Assembly: GCF_028682175.1 (NCBI RefSeq)
Contig: NZ_JANHKS010000031.1
Coordinates: 1-64,000 of the forward strand
DNA length: 64,000 nt
Direction of reading: 5' to 3'
Origin: Pseudomonas putida
GTDB taxonomy: Bacteria > Pseudomonadota > Gammaproteobacteria > Pseudomonadales > Pseudomonadaceae
Below are positions 34,439 through 43,608 of the stretch, piece by piece (positions within the stretch are counted from its first letter, which is position 1; the number at the start of each line of letters is the position of its first letter). The position numbers and the translations under genes were made by a program. The notes beneath the pieces are model-generated. The model was not told where the DNA came from and ran no database searches. It saw only the letters and a list, made by a program, of their open reading frames with translations.

Positions 34439-35215
34439 ATGAAAAAGCTCATGCTGCTGGGCGCACTGGCGCTGTCCGTACTGGTACAGCCTGCGTTCGC
34501 TGATGAAAAACCCCTGAAGATCGGTATCGAAGCGGCGTACCCTCCATTCGCCTCCAAGGCGCCGGACGGCAGCATCGTGGGTTTTGACTACGACATCGGC
34601 AACGCCCTGTGCGAAGAGATGAAGGTCAAGTGCGTGTGGGTCGAGCAGGAGTTCGACGGCCTGATCCCGGCGCTCAAGGTGCGCAAGATCGACGCCATCC
34701 TGTCCTCGATGTCCATCACCGACGATCGCAAGCAGTCAGTGGACTTCACCAACAAGTACTACAACACCCCGGCCCGTCTGGTCATGAAGCAGGGCACTGT
34801 CCTGGGCGACAACCTGGCTGAAATCAAGGGCAAGAACATCGGCGTGCAGCGTGGCTCGATCCACGAGCGTTTCGCCAAGGAAGTCCTGGCTCCCCTGGGC
34901 GCCGAGATCAAGCCATACAGCTCGCAGAACGAAATCTACCTGGACATCGGCGCCGGTCGCCTGGACGGTACCGTAGCGGACGCCACCCTGCTGCAGGACG
35001 GTTTCCTGAACACCGATTCGGGCAAGGGCTACGCTTTCGTGGGCCCTGCCTTCACCGACGTCAAATACTTCGGCGACGGCGTAGGCATCGCGGTGCGCAA
35101 GGGTGACAAGGCCGATCTGGACAAGATCAACGCCGCCATCGCCGCCATCCGTGCCAACGGCAAATACAAGGCTATCCAGGACAAGTACTTCAACTTCGAC
35201 ATCTACGGCAAGTAA
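34439..35215 (+). CDS. aotJ: Arginine/ornithine-binding periplasmic protein AotJ
   Basis: This 258-residue type 3 solute-binding protein has a signal peptide (MKKLMLLGALALSVLVQPAFA). The amino-acid-binding core includes KIGIEAAYPPFASKAPDGSIVGFDYDIGNALCEEMKVKC, SSMSITDDRKQSVDFTNKYY and IGVQRGSIHERFA. It delivers arginine and ornithine to the AotQMP importer. The ATG at 34439 is the family start; an in-frame GTG/ATG ten codons earlier is not needed. It is the first gene of aotJQMOP-argR, and an inverted repeat after the stop may limit expression of the following genes relative to it. Confidence 0.95.
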   Translation: MKKLMLLGALALSVLVQPAFADEKPLKIGIEAAYPPFASKAPDGSIVGFDYDIGNALCEEMKVKCVWVEQEFDGLIPALKVRKIDAILSSMSITDDRKQSVDFTNKYYNTPARLVMKQGTVLGDNLAEIKGKNIGVQRGSIHERFAKEVLAPLGAEIKPYSSQNEIYLDIGAGRLDGTVADATLLQDGFLNTDSGKGYAFVGPAFTDVKYFGDGVGIAVRKGDKADLDKINAAIAAIRANGKYKAIQDKYFNFDIYGK

Positions 35216-35231
35216 GTCGACGTTCGTCCGT

Positions 35232-35279
35232 AATGGCGCAATCAGCGGGATCTTCATCCTTCTGATCGCGCCATTTTTC
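35232..35279 (+). terminator. Intercistronic stem-loop/attenuator between aotJ and aotQ
   Basis: AATGGCGCAATCAG (35232-35245) pairs with CTGATCGCGCCATT (35262-35275) with one mismatch, followed by T5. Such structures commonly give high binding-protein to permease ratios. The loop is 16 bases. Confidence 0.8.
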
Positions 35280-35305
35280 TATCCCGCGCTCGAGGGCCAC
35301 ACTAC

Positions 35306-35995
35306 ATGTTGAAAGGCTACGGAGCCGTCATTCTCGACGGTGCATGGCTGACCCTGCAGCTCGCCCTGTGCTCCATGGCACTGGCCATCGTGCTCGGTCT
35401 GGTCGGCGTGTCCCTGCGTCTGTCGCCGGTGCGCTGGCTGGCCTGGCTGGGCGACCTGTATTCCACCGTCATTCGTGGCATTCCCGATCTGGTGCTGATC
35501 CTGCTGATTTTCTATGGCGGCCAGGACCTGCTCAACCGCGTCGCGCCGTTGCTCGGCCACGACGACTACATCGACCTGAACCCGCTGATGGCCGGTATCG
35601 GCACGCTGGGCTTCATTTTCGGTGCGTATCTTTCGGAAACCTTCCGCGGCGCCTTCATGGCCATTCCCAAGGGGCAGGCCGAAGCCGGCATGGCTTATGG
35701 CATGAGCAGCGGCCGGGTATTTTTCCGCATCCTGGTGCCGCAGATGATCCGTCTGGCGATTCCGGGCTTCACCAATAACTGGCTGGTTCTGACCAAGGCC
35801 ACTGCGCTGATCTCCGTAGTCGGCCTGCAAGACATGATGTTCAAGGCCAAGCAGGCGGCGGACGCCACCCGCGAACCCTTCACTTTCTTCCTCGCAGTCG
35901 CGGCCATGTACCTGGTGATCACCAGTGTCTCGCTGCTGGTACTGCGCTACATCGAAAAACGCTACTCGGCCGGCGTAAGGGTGGCAGACCTATGA
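35306..35995 (+). CDS. aotQ: Arginine/ornithine ABC permease AotQ
   Basis: This 229-residue HisQ-type permease has five transmembrane helices. Family segments are LTLQLALCSMALAIVLGLVGVSLRLS, the YSTVIRGIPDLVLILLIFYGGQDLLN block and the EAA-loop AFMAIPKGQAEAGMAYGMSSGRVFFRILVPQMIRLAIPGFTNNWLV. The EAA loop contacts the ATPase. It forms a heterodimer with AotM. Its last four bases overlap the aotM start (ATGA). Confidence 0.95.
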   Translation: MLKGYGAVILDGAWLTLQLALCSMALAIVLGLVGVSLRLSPVRWLAWLGDLYSTVIRGIPDLVLILLIFYGGQDLLNRVAPLLGHDDYIDLNPLMAGIGTLGFIFGAYLSETFRGAFMAIPKGQAEAGMAYGMSSGRVFFRILVPQMIRLAIPGFTNNWLVLTKATALISVVGLQDMMFKAKQAADATREPFTFFLAVAAMYLVITSVSLLVLRYIEKRYSAGVRVADL

Positions 35996-36690
35996 TCTTC
36001 GATTACAACGTGGTCTGGGACAGCCTGCCGCTGTATTTCGGCGGCCTGTTGATTACCCTCAAGCTGCTCGCGCTGTCGCTGTTCTTCGGACTGCTGGCGG
36101 CCTTGCCGCTGGCCCTGATGCGCGTCTCGAAAGTCGCCTGGGTCAATCTGCTGGCCTGGAGCTACACCTACGTGATTCGCGGCACGCCGATGCTGGTGCA
36201 GTTGTTCCTGATCTACTACGGCCTGGCGCAGTTCGAAGCCGTGCGCGAGAGCTTCCTGTGGCCATGGCTGTCCAGCGCGACCTTCTGCGCGTGCCTTGCC
36301 TTTGCGATCAACACCAGCGCCTACACCGCCGAGATCATCGCCGGCAGCCTCAAGTCCACCCCGCCGGGCGAGATCGAAGCGGCGCGGGCCATGGGCATGT
36401 CCAAGGCCAAGATGTACCGCCGCATCCTGCTGCCATCGGCTTTGCGCCGGGCGCTGCCGCAGTACAGCAACGAAGTCATCATGATGCTGCAGACCACGAG
36501 TCTGGCCTCCATCGTCACCCTGATCGACATCACCGGCGCGGCGCGCACGGTGAACGCGCAGTTCTATCTGCCGTTCGAGGCGTACATCACGGCGGGCGTG
36601 TTCTACCTGTGCCTGACCTTCATTCTGGTGAAACTGTTCAAGCTGGCCGAGCGCCGCTGGCTCGGTTACCTCGCACCGAGGAAGCACTGA
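35992..36690 (+). CDS. aotM: Arginine/ornithine ABC permease AotM
   Basis: This 232-residue HisM-type permease has family segments LPLYFGGLLITLKLLALSLFFGLLAALPLALMR, the YTYVIRGTPMLVQLFLIYYGLAQFE block and the ATPase-contacting EAA loop (AGSLKSTPPGEIEAARAMGMSKAKMYRRILLPSALRRALPQYSNEVIM). It pairs with AotQ. The start overlaps aotQ by four bases, and the stop is one base before the aotO start, so aotQMO are translationally coupled. Confidence 0.95.
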   Translation: MIFDYNVVWDSLPLYFGGLLITLKLLALSLFFGLLAALPLALMRVSKVAWVNLLAWSYTYVIRGTPMLVQLFLIYYGLAQFEAVRESFLWPWLSSATFCACLAFAINTSAYTAEIIAGSLKSTPPGEIEAARAMGMSKAKMYRRILLPSALRRALPQYSNEVIMMLQTTSLASIVTLIDITGAARTVNAQFYLPFEAYITAGVFYLCLTFILVKLFKLAERRWLGYLAPRKH

Positions 36691-36691
36691 C

Positions 36692-37804
36692 ATGCAACGC
36701 ATCGATCATCGACTGCCCTGGAGCACCCTGGGGACCGAGCGCACGCTGAGTGTGTTCCGTTTCGGTCAGGGCGAGCGCAAGGTCTACATCCAGGCCAGCC
36801 TGCACGCCGACGAACTGCCGGGCATGCGCACTGCCTGGGAATTGAAGCAGCGCCTGGCAAAGCTTGAAGAGCAGGGCATGCTCAACGGCGTCATCGAGCT
36901 GGTTCCGGTGGCCAACCCCATCGGCCTTGGGCAGTTGCTGCAAGGCAATCACCAGGGGCGTTTCGAATACGGCAGCGGCAAGAATTTCAACCGCGATTTC
37001 ACCGAGCTGAGCGAGCCGGTGGCGCAGATGCTCGATGGCAAGCTGGGCGACGATCCGCGGGCCAACATCAAGCTGATTCGCCAGGCCATGGCCGATGTGC
37101 TCGACCAGTTGCCGCCTGCGGGCAGCGAACTGGCAGGCATGCATCGTGTGCTCCTGAGCCACGCCTGCAACGCCGACATTGTGCTCGACCTGCACTGCGA
37201 CACCGACGCCTCGCTGCACATGTACGCGCTGCCCCAGCACTGGCCGCAGTGGCGTTCGCTGTCGGCCTACCTGGGTGTCAGTGTCGGCCTGCTGGCTGAA
37301 GACTCCGGCGGCAGTTCGTTCGACGAAGCCTGCTCGCTGCCGTGGCTGCGGCTGGCGAAGAAATTCCCCGAGGCACAGATCCCGCTGGCCTGCATGTCCA
37401 CCACCCTTGAACTGGGCGGGCAGTCCAATACCGGCAAAGTCGAGGCGCAAGCCTATGCCGAAGGCATTCTGGCGTTTCTCGCCGGGCACGGCCTGATCAG
37501 CGGCGAGTGGCCACAACCGGCCCACGAGCCGTGCGAAGGCATGCCGTTCGAAGGCACCGAAATGATCTACGCGCCGCACACCGGCGTGCTGACTTTCCTG
37601 CGCGAAGCAGGCGAGTGGGTCGAGCCGGGCGAGCCGCTGTTCGAGGTCGTCGATCCGCTGAACGACCGTGCGACCACCGTCTGCGCCGGCACCGCCGGGG
37701 TGCTGTTCGCCATCGAAAAACTGCGTTACGCCCAGCCGGGCTACTGGATGGCCAAGGTGGCGGGGCGTACTCCGCTGCGTTCCGGCCGCCTGCTCAGCGA
37801 CTGA
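36692..37804 (+). CDS. aotO: AotO, AstE/AspA-family putative amidohydrolase
   Basis: This 370-residue protein belongs to the succinylglutamate desuccinylase/aspartoacylase family. Zinc-site motifs are QASLHADELPGMRTAWELKQRL (His-x-x-Glu) and DIVLDLHCDTDASLHMYALPQHW (second His and charge relay). A C-terminal beta barrel contains GVLTFLREAGEWVEPGEPLFEVVDPL. The gene sits inside the aot operon, yet P. aeruginosa AotO is dispensable for arginine uptake. It might hydrolyse an N-acyl or amide derivative of arginine, but this is inference. It is distinct from the AruE at 46922. Confidence 0.85.
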   Translation: MQRIDHRLPWSTLGTERTLSVFRFGQGERKVYIQASLHADELPGMRTAWELKQRLAKLEEQGMLNGVIELVPVANPIGLGQLLQGNHQGRFEYGSGKNFNRDFTELSEPVAQMLDGKLGDDPRANIKLIRQAMADVLDQLPPAGSELAGMHRVLLSHACNADIVLDLHCDTDASLHMYALPQHWPQWRSLSAYLGVSVGLLAEDSGGSSFDEACSLPWLRLAKKFPEAQIPLACMSTTLELGGQSNTGKVEAQAYAEGILAFLAGHGLISGEWPQPAHEPCEGMPFEGTEMIYAPHTGVLTFLREAGEWVEPGEPLFEVVDPLNDRATTVCAGTAGVLFAIEKLRYAQPGYWMAKVAGRTPLRSGRLLSD

Positions 37805-37825
37805 TTACTTGTGAGAACCGAAACC

Positions 37826-38590
37826 ATGAACAAACTGGAAGTCCAGGACCTGCACAAGTGCTATGGCAGTCACGAAGTGCTCAAAGGCGTTTCGCTGACG
37901 GCCAAAGCGGGCGATGTGATCAGCATCATCGGCTCCAGCGGCTCGGGCAAAAGTACCTTTCTGCGCTGCATCAACCTGCTGGAACAGCCCAAATCCGGCC
38001 GCATCCTGCTCAACAACGAAGAGCTGAAGCTGGTGGCCAACAAGGACGGCGGCCTCAAGGCGGCCGACCCCAAGCAGCTACAACGCATGCGTTCGCGCTT
38101 GTCGATGGTGTTTCAGCACTTCAACCTGTGGTCGCACATGACAGCGCTGGAGAACATCATCGAAGCACCGATCCATGTCCTGGGCGTGCCGAAGAAAGAA
38201 GCCCTGGAAAAGGCCGAGCATTACCTGAACAAGGTCGGCGTGGCCCATCGCAAGGACGCCTACCCGGGGCACATGTCCGGTGGCGAGCAGCAGCGCGTGG
38301 CGATTGCCCGGGCGCTGGCGATGGAACCTGAGGTCATGCTGTTCGACGAACCGACGTCCGCGCTGGACCCTGAACTGGTCGGTGACGTGTTGAAGGTCAT
38401 GCAGGCGCTGGCTCAGGAAGGTCGCACCATGGTCGTGGTGACCCACGAGATGGGCTTTGCCCGCGAAGTGTCCAACCAGCTGATTTTCCTGCACAAGGGC
38501 CTGATCGAAGAGAGCGGCGACCCTCGCGAGGTGCTGGTCAATCCGAAATCGGAACGTCTGCAGCAGTTCCTGTCCGGTAGCCTGAAATAA
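37826..38590 (+). CDS. aotP: Arginine/ornithine ABC transporter ATPase AotP
   Basis: This 254-residue ATP-binding subunit is of the HisP type. Walker A is GSSGSGKST, the Q-loop is MVFQHFNLWSHMTALENI, the ABC signature is MSGGEQQRVAIARALA, and Walker B is VMLFDEPTSALDPE. The H-loop is VVVTHEMGFAREV. The ATG at 37826 is taken as the start; the reading frame opens five codons earlier. It powers AotQM-mediated import of arginine/ornithine with AotJ. argR follows after about 150 bases. Confidence 0.96.
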   Translation: MNKLEVQDLHKCYGSHEVLKGVSLTAKAGDVISIIGSSGSGKSTFLRCINLLEQPKSGRILLNNEELKLVANKDGGLKAADPKQLQRMRSRLSMVFQHFNLWSHMTALENIIEAPIHVLGVPKKEALEKAEHYLNKVGVAHRKDAYPGHMSGGEQQRVAIARALAMEPEVMLFDEPTSALDPELVGDVLKVMQALAQEGRTMVVVTHEMGFAREVSNQLIFLHKGLIEESGDPREVLVNPKSERLQQFLSGSLK

Positions 38591-38738
38591 CGATTCGCCC
38601 GTTTTCAACGGTGCGTTTTGTGAGAGAACAGTTCATGCTGCGCGTCATTCAGCTCGCCGCCATCAACTGAACGCAACAGATTTTGCACGCCCTGCGTGTG
38701 ACCCATAAAAAATTGCGACACGTTCCGGATTGCACGAC

Positions 38739-39722
38739 ATGACTGCCCATCGAATCGGATTTCTTATCTGGCCCGGCACCAAGGCCCTGACCCTGGCGCT
38801 GGCCGAAGAAGCCCTGCGTGTCGCGCAGCGGGTGCATCCGGAAGTGGTCTATGAGCTGTCGTTCCTGCAGGCCGAACCACCGGTCGAAGGCGCCGCCTGG
38901 CAGTTGCCGGGCGAGCCCTGGGCGGGGCGTCTTGAAGGCTGCCAGAAGGTGTTTCTGGTCGCCGACGAGCCACCGGCGCCGATGGCGTCTGCGCTGGCTG
39001 GCGCGCTCAAGCAACTGGTGCGCGCAGGCTGTGTGATCGGCGGGCTGTCGGCGGGTGTCTATCCGCTGGCGCAACTGGGCCTTCTCGATGGCTATAGGGC
39101 GGCAGTGCACTGGCGCTGGCAGGATGATTTCGCCGAGCGCTTCCCGAAAGTCATCGCTACCAGCCATCTGTTCGACTGGGATCGCGATCGTCTGACGGCC
39201 TGCGGCGGGATGTCCGTACTGGACCTGCTGCTGGCCGTGCTCGCCCGCGATCACGGTGCCGAGCTTGCCGGTGCGGTGTCGGAAGAACTGGTAGTGGAGC
39301 GCATTCGCGAGGGCGGCGAGCGTCAGCGCATTCCGTTGCAGAACCGTCTGGGTTCGAGCCACCCGAAGCTGACCCAGGCCGTGCTGTTGATGGAAGCCAA
39401 CATCGAAGAGCCGCTGACCACCGACGAAATCGCCCAGCATGTGTGTGTTTCGCGCAGGCAACTGGAGCGCATCTTCAAGCAGTACCTCAACCGTGTGCCG
39501 AGCCAGTATTACCTGGAGCTGCGCCTGAACAAGGCCCGGCAGATGCTGATGCAGACCAGCAAGTCGATCATCCAGATCGGCCTGTCGTGCGGCTTCTCCT
39601 CGGGCCCGCACTTCTCCAGCGCCTATCGCAACTTCTTCGGCGCCACCCCCCGCGAAGACCGCAACCAGCGCCGCAGCAGCAGCCCGTTCGAACTGTCGTC
39701 GGTGCCTGCCGAGCGCGGTTGA
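38739..39722 (+). CDS. argR: Arginine-responsive AraC-family activator ArgR
   Basis: This 327-residue regulator has a GATase1/ThiJ-like N-terminal domain (IGFLIWPGTKALTLALAEEALRVAQ; CVIGGLSAGVYPLAQLGLLDG), typical of the GlxA/ArgR subgroup. The C-terminal double HTH carries IAQHVCVSRRQLERIFKQYLNRVPSQYYLELRLNKARQML and GLSCGFSSGPHFSSAYRNFFG. ArgR activates aot and aru genes and represses some arginine biosynthetic genes, with arginine as effector. A reverse-orientation TGTCGC (38715-38720) lies just upstream and may allow autoregulation. It is unrelated to E. coli ArgR despite the name. Confidence 0.95.
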   Translation: MTAHRIGFLIWPGTKALTLALAEEALRVAQRVHPEVVYELSFLQAEPPVEGAAWQLPGEPWAGRLEGCQKVFLVADEPPAPMASALAGALKQLVRAGCVIGGLSAGVYPLAQLGLLDGYRAAVHWRWQDDFAERFPKVIATSHLFDWDRDRLTACGGMSVLDLLLAVLARDHGAELAGAVSEELVVERIREGGERQRIPLQNRLGSSHPKLTQAVLLMEANIEEPLTTDEIAQHVCVSRRQLERIFKQYLNRVPSQYYLELRLNKARQMLMQTSKSIIQIGLSCGFSSGPHFSSAYRNFFGATPREDRNQRRSSSPFELSSVPAERG

Positions 39723-39741
39723 CACTCTGCAAATCGATCCC

Positions 39742-39832
39742 CTGCAGGAGCGCGCTTGCCCGCGAATGCGATCTGCCTGGTGGGGATGTGCTGTCTGACA
39801 CGACCCCGTCGCGGGCAAGCGCACTCCTACAG
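39742..39832. repeat. REP pair between argR and aruC
   Basis: Inverted arms GCAGGAGCGCGCTTGCCCGC and GCGGGCAAGCGCACTCCTAC; the left arm has a GCAG instead of GTAG start. Confidence 0.88.
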
Positions 39833-39915
39833 ATGTCCATGTCGGACAATTCAAATCCACACAACGCTGCTACTGCGCGCCGCTAACGTTTAAACTGCGC
39901 CTTTCCGAAGCATTT

Positions 39916-39982
39916 TGTCGCATTGCCGAAAGCCTCTGAAAAAGCCGGTTTTGCGCTATAAGAAGTTGTCGCTTGGCGGCAA
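39916..39982 (+). promoter_or_regulatory. Two ArgR half-sites upstream of aruC
   Basis: TGTCGC-N8-AA occurs twice, at 39916-39931 and 39967-39982, 51 bases apart and 79-145 bases before the aruC start. Both match the ArgR half-site consensus, supporting arginine-induced expression of the aru operon. Confidence 0.78.
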
Positions 39983-40060
39983 GGCCGCGCTCAAATCAGT
40001 CCTTACAATCCTTCCATCGCTCGCCAGTCCCAGGCAGGCGTTCCTCTTCAGGAGACTCCG

Positions 40061-41281
40061 ATGTCCGTTGAGCAAGTACCGGTGCAACGTGCCGATTTCG
40101 ACCAGGTGATGGTCCCCAACTACGCTCCCGCAGCGTTCATTCCGGTACGCGGCCAGGGTTCCCGCGTGTGGGACCAGGCGGGGCGCGAGTTGATCGATTT
40201 CTCCGGCGGCATCGCGGTCAACGTACTGGGCCACGCCCACCCTGCGCTGGTCGGTGCACTCACCGAACAGGCCAACAAGCTGTGGCATGTCTCCAACGTA
40301 TTCACCAACGAGCCTGCGCTGCGCCTGGCCAAGAAACTGGTCGACGCCACCTTCGCCGAGCGTGTGTTCTTCTGTAACTCGGGCGCTGAAGCCAACGAAG
40401 CGGCCTTCAAGCTGGCCCGTCGCGTGGCTCACGACCTGTACGGCACCGAGAAGTATGAAATCGTCGCGGCGCTGAACAGCTTCCACGGTCGCACCCTGTT
40501 CACCGTGAGCGTGGGCGGCCAGCCGAAGTACTCCGACGGCTTCGGCCCGAAAATCACCGGCATCACCCACGTGCCTTACAACGATCTGGAAGCACTGAAG
40601 GCAGCGGTCAGCGACAAGACCTGCGCCGTGGTGCTGGAGCCGATCCAGGGCGAGGGCGGTGTACTGCCAGCCGAGCTTGAATACCTGCAAGGCGCGCGCA
40701 AGCTGTGTGACGAGCACAACGCACTGTTGGTGTTCGACGAAGTCCAGAGCGGCATGGGCCGTAGCGGCCATCTGTTCGCCTACATGCATTACGGCGTGAC
40801 CCCGGACATCCTCTCCAGCGCCAAGAGCATCGGCGGCGGCTTCCCGATGGCGGCCATGCTGACCACCGAGAAACTGGCCAAGCACCTGGCTGTCGGCGTG
40901 CACGGCACCACCTACGGCGGCAACCCGCTCGCCTGCTCGGTGGGCGAGGCGGTGATCGATGTCATCAACACCCCCGAGGTGCTGGCGGGTGTCACTGCCA
41001 AGCACGAACTGTTCAAGGCGCGCCTCGAGAAGATCGGCCAGCAATATGGCGTGTTCAGCGAAGTGCGCGGGATGGGCCTGCTGATCGGTGCGGTGCTGAC
41101 TGACGCCTGGAAGGGCAAGGCGAAGGACTTCTTCAACGCTGCCGAACAGGAAAACCTGATGATCCTGCAGGCAGGTCCTGACGTTGTGCGCTTCGCGCCG
41201 AGCCTGGTGATCGAGGATGCCGACATCATCGAAGGCCTGGACCGTTTCGAGCGTGCCGTGGCGAAGCTGACCAAAGCCTGA
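40061..41281 (+). CDS. aruC: Succinylornithine/acetylornithine aminotransferase AruC
   Basis: This 406-residue class III PLP aminotransferase catalyses the third step of the AST pathway, succinylornithine to succinylglutamate semialdehyde. It can also serve as acetylornithine aminotransferase. Motifs include IDFSGGIAVNVLGHAHP, FCNSGAEANEAAFKLAR, FHGRTLFTVSVGG and LVFDEVQSGMGRSG. The PLP-bound lysine is Lys255 in SSAKSIGGG. It is the first gene of the aru cluster, behind two ArgR half-sites. Confidence 0.95.
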   Translation: MSVEQVPVQRADFDQVMVPNYAPAAFIPVRGQGSRVWDQAGRELIDFSGGIAVNVLGHAHPALVGALTEQANKLWHVSNVFTNEPALRLAKKLVDATFAERVFFCNSGAEANEAAFKLARRVAHDLYGTEKYEIVAALNSFHGRTLFTVSVGGQPKYSDGFGPKITGITHVPYNDLEALKAAVSDKTCAVVLEPIQGEGGVLPAELEYLQGARKLCDEHNALLVFDEVQSGMGRSGHLFAYMHYGVTPDILSSAKSIGGGFPMAAMLTTEKLAKHLAVGVHGTTYGGNPLACSVGEAVIDVINTPEVLAGVTAKHELFKARLEKIGQQYGVFSEVRGMGLLIGAVLTDAWKGKAKDFFNAAEQENLMILQAGPDVVRFAPSLVIEDADIIEGLDRFERAVAKLTKA

Positions 41282-41298
41282 CCCGCGCCACATATCTC

Positions 41299-41390
41299 CT
41301 GTAGGAGTGAGCTTGCTCGCGATAGCGATTTGTCAGATACATCCGTTTTGTCTGGCACACCGCAATCGCGAGCAAGCTCACTCCTACAGG
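41299..41390. repeat. REP pair between aruC and aruF
   Basis: Inverted GTAGGAGTGAGCTTGCTCGC arms lie inside the aru operon; they could act as an mRNA-stabilising stem between aruC and aruF. Confidence 0.93.
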
Positions 41391-41463
41391 GTGCGATGCA
41401 GTCTCGTGATTTTTTTTCTCATGCCGGATTTCACCGGCCTGTTTTTTCTCAAGGAGTGACACC

Positions 41464-42495
41464 ATGCTGGTGATGCGCCCTGCGCAAATGGCTGATCTGA
41501 GCGAGGTTCAACGCCTGGCCGCAGACAGTCCGATTGGTGTCACGTCCCTGCCGGATGACGCTGGACGTCTGGGTGACAAGATCGCCGCTTCCGAAGCGTC
41601 GTTCGCCGCCGAGGTCAGTTTCAATGGCGAGGAAACCTATTTCTTCGTGCTCGAAGACACCGAATCCGGGCGTCTGGTGGGCTGTTCCGGAATCGTTGCC
41701 TCGGCCGGTTATTCCGAGCCGTTCTACAGTTTCCGCAACGAGACCTTCGTTCATGCCTCCCGCGAACTGAAGATCCACAACAAGATCCACGTGCTCTCCC
41801 AGTGCCATGACCTGACCGGCAACAGCCTGCTGACCAGCTTCTACGTGCTGCCCGAACTGGTGGGCACCTTGTGGTCGGAGCTCAACTCCCGTGCGCGCCT
41901 GCTGTTCGTGGCTGCTCACCCCGAGCGCTTCGCCGACTCGATCGTCACCGAGATCGTCGGCTACAGCGACGAAAACGGCGACTCGCCGTTCTGGGACGCC
42001 ATCGGTCGCAACTTCTTCGACCTCAACTACGCCGAAGCCGAGCGTATCTGTGGGCTCAAGAGCCGCACGTTCCTCGCCGAACTGATGCCGCATTACCCGA
42101 TCTACGTGCCGCTGCTGCCGGACGAAGCCCAGGAATCCATGGGCCAGGTCCACCCGCGCGCGCAGATCACCTTCGACATCCTGATGCGCGAAGGCTTCGA
42201 GACCGACCATTACATCGACATCTTCGACGGCGGGCCCACCCTGCATGCGCGCACCTCTGGCATTCGTTCGATTGCCCAGAGCCGCGTGGTGCCGGTCAAA
42301 GTCGACACCGTTGCCAGCGGCGATGCGGTGAAGGGCGGCCGTCCATACCTGGTCGCCAACAGCCAGTTGCAGGACTACCGCGCCGTGATGCTGGAACTGG
42401 ACTGGGTACCTGGCAAGCCGGTGACCCTGAGCCTGGCTGCCGCCGAGGCGCTGGGTGTCGGTGAAGGTGCCAGCGTGCGCATCGTCGCGGTTTGA
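41464..42495 (+). CDS. aruF: Arginine/ornithine succinyltransferase alpha subunit AruF
   Basis: This 343-residue protein is of the AstA family. It opens with MLVMRPAQMADLSEVQRLAADSPIGVTSLPDD and carries SFNGEETYFFVLEDTESGRLVGCSGI, HVLSQCHDLTGNSLLTSFYVLPELVG and FDLNYAEAERICGLKSRTFLAELMPHYPIYVPLLP. The AruF-AruG heteromer transfers succinyl from succinyl-CoA to the alpha-amino group of arginine (or ornithine). The RBS is AAGGAG. It is followed by its paralogue aruG. Confidence 0.96.
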   Translation: MLVMRPAQMADLSEVQRLAADSPIGVTSLPDDAGRLGDKIAASEASFAAEVSFNGEETYFFVLEDTESGRLVGCSGIVASAGYSEPFYSFRNETFVHASRELKIHNKIHVLSQCHDLTGNSLLTSFYVLPELVGTLWSELNSRARLLFVAAHPERFADSIVTEIVGYSDENGDSPFWDAIGRNFFDLNYAEAERICGLKSRTFLAELMPHYPIYVPLLPDEAQESMGQVHPRAQITFDILMREGFETDHYIDIFDGGPTLHARTSGIRSIAQSRVVPVKVDTVASGDAVKGGRPYLVANSQLQDYRAVMLELDWVPGKPVTLSLAAAEALGVGEGASVRIVAV

Positions 42496-42582
42496 CAGTT
42501 GAGTCATCGGCAACCCCTTGCGTTGCCGTGTCGCGGGTTAGAGTTCGCCGGTGCCCCACAGGAGCCGGCCTGAGGAGAAAGC

Positions 42583-43608
42583 ATGATCGTTCGTCCCGTA
42601 CGCAGCAGTGACCTACCGGCGCTGATCGATTTGGCGCGCAGCACAGGCGCAGGCCTGACTACGCTTCCGGCCAATGAAGAGCGTCTGGCGCACCGGGTCG
42701 GTTGGGCCGAAAAAACCTTCCGTGGCGAAGCCGAGCGGGGCGACACCGACTACCTGTTCGTCCTTGAAGACGACGACGGCCGCGTGGTCGGTATCTCGGC
42801 CATCGCCGGTGCGGTCGGTCTGCGCGAGCCCTGGTACAACTACCGGGTGGGCCTGACGGTCAGCGCCTCGCAAGAGTTGAACATCTATCGCGAGATCCCG
42901 ACTCTGTTCCTGGCGAACGACCTGACCGGCAACTCCGAGCTGTGCTCGCTGTTCCTGCACGCCGATTTCCGCAACGGCCTCAACGGTCGCCTGCTGTCGA
43001 AGGCGCGGATGCTGTTCATCGCCGAATTCCCCGAGCTGTTCGGCGCGAAGATCATCGCCGAAATGCGCGGCATGTCCGACGAGCAGGGCCATTCGCCGTT
43101 CTGGGAAAGCCTGGGCCGGCACTTCTTCAAGATGGAGTTCAGCCAGGCCGATTACCTTACCGGTGTCGGCAACCGTGCGTTCATCGCCGAGTTGATGCCC
43201 AAGTTCCCGCTGTACAGCTGCTTCCTGTCCCAGGCCGCGCGGGACGTAATCGGTCGCGTGCACACCAGCACGGAACCGGCGCTGACGATGCTCAAGGCCG
43301 AAGGCTTCAGCTATCAGGGCTACGTCGACATCTTCGACGCAGGCCCGGCCATCGAATGCGAGACCGGCAAGATCCGCGCCGTGCGCGACAGCCAGGCGCT
43401 GGTGCTGGCGGTCGGAACGCCGGGTGATGACGCAACCCCGTTTCTTATCCACAACCGCAAGCGCGAAGATTGCCGCGTGACTGCCGCCCCTGCGCGTTTC
43501 GCAGCGGGCACGCTGGTGGTCGATCCGAAAACCGCCAAGCGCCTGCGTCTGACGGCGGGTGATCAGGTGCGCGCAGTGCCTCTGTCGCCGGCTCGGGAGG
43601 GTGTGTAA
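42583..43608 (+). CDS. aruG: Arginine/ornithine succinyltransferase beta subunit AruG
   Basis: This 341-residue paralogue of AruF has the same layout (MIVRPVRSSDLPALIDLARSTGAGLTTLPAN; DYLFVLEDDDGRVVGISAIAGAVG; TLFLANDLTGNSELCSLFLHADF; DYLTGVGNRAFIAELMPKFPLYSCFL). It forms the two-subunit succinyltransferase with AruF. The RBS is GAGGAG, and the stop codon is directly followed by the aruD ATG. Confidence 0.96.
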   Translation: MIVRPVRSSDLPALIDLARSTGAGLTTLPANEERLAHRVGWAEKTFRGEAERGDTDYLFVLEDDDGRVVGISAIAGAVGLREPWYNYRVGLTVSASQELNIYREIPTLFLANDLTGNSELCSLFLHADFRNGLNGRLLSKARMLFIAEFPELFGAKIIAEMRGMSDEQGHSPFWESLGRHFFKMEFSQADYLTGVGNRAFIAELMPKFPLYSCFLSQAARDVIGRVHTSTEPALTMLKAEGFSYQGYVDIFDAGPAIECETGKIRAVRDSQALVLAVGTPGDDATPFLIHNRKREDCRVTAAPARFAAGTLVVDPKTAKRLRLTAGDQVRAVPLSPAREGV

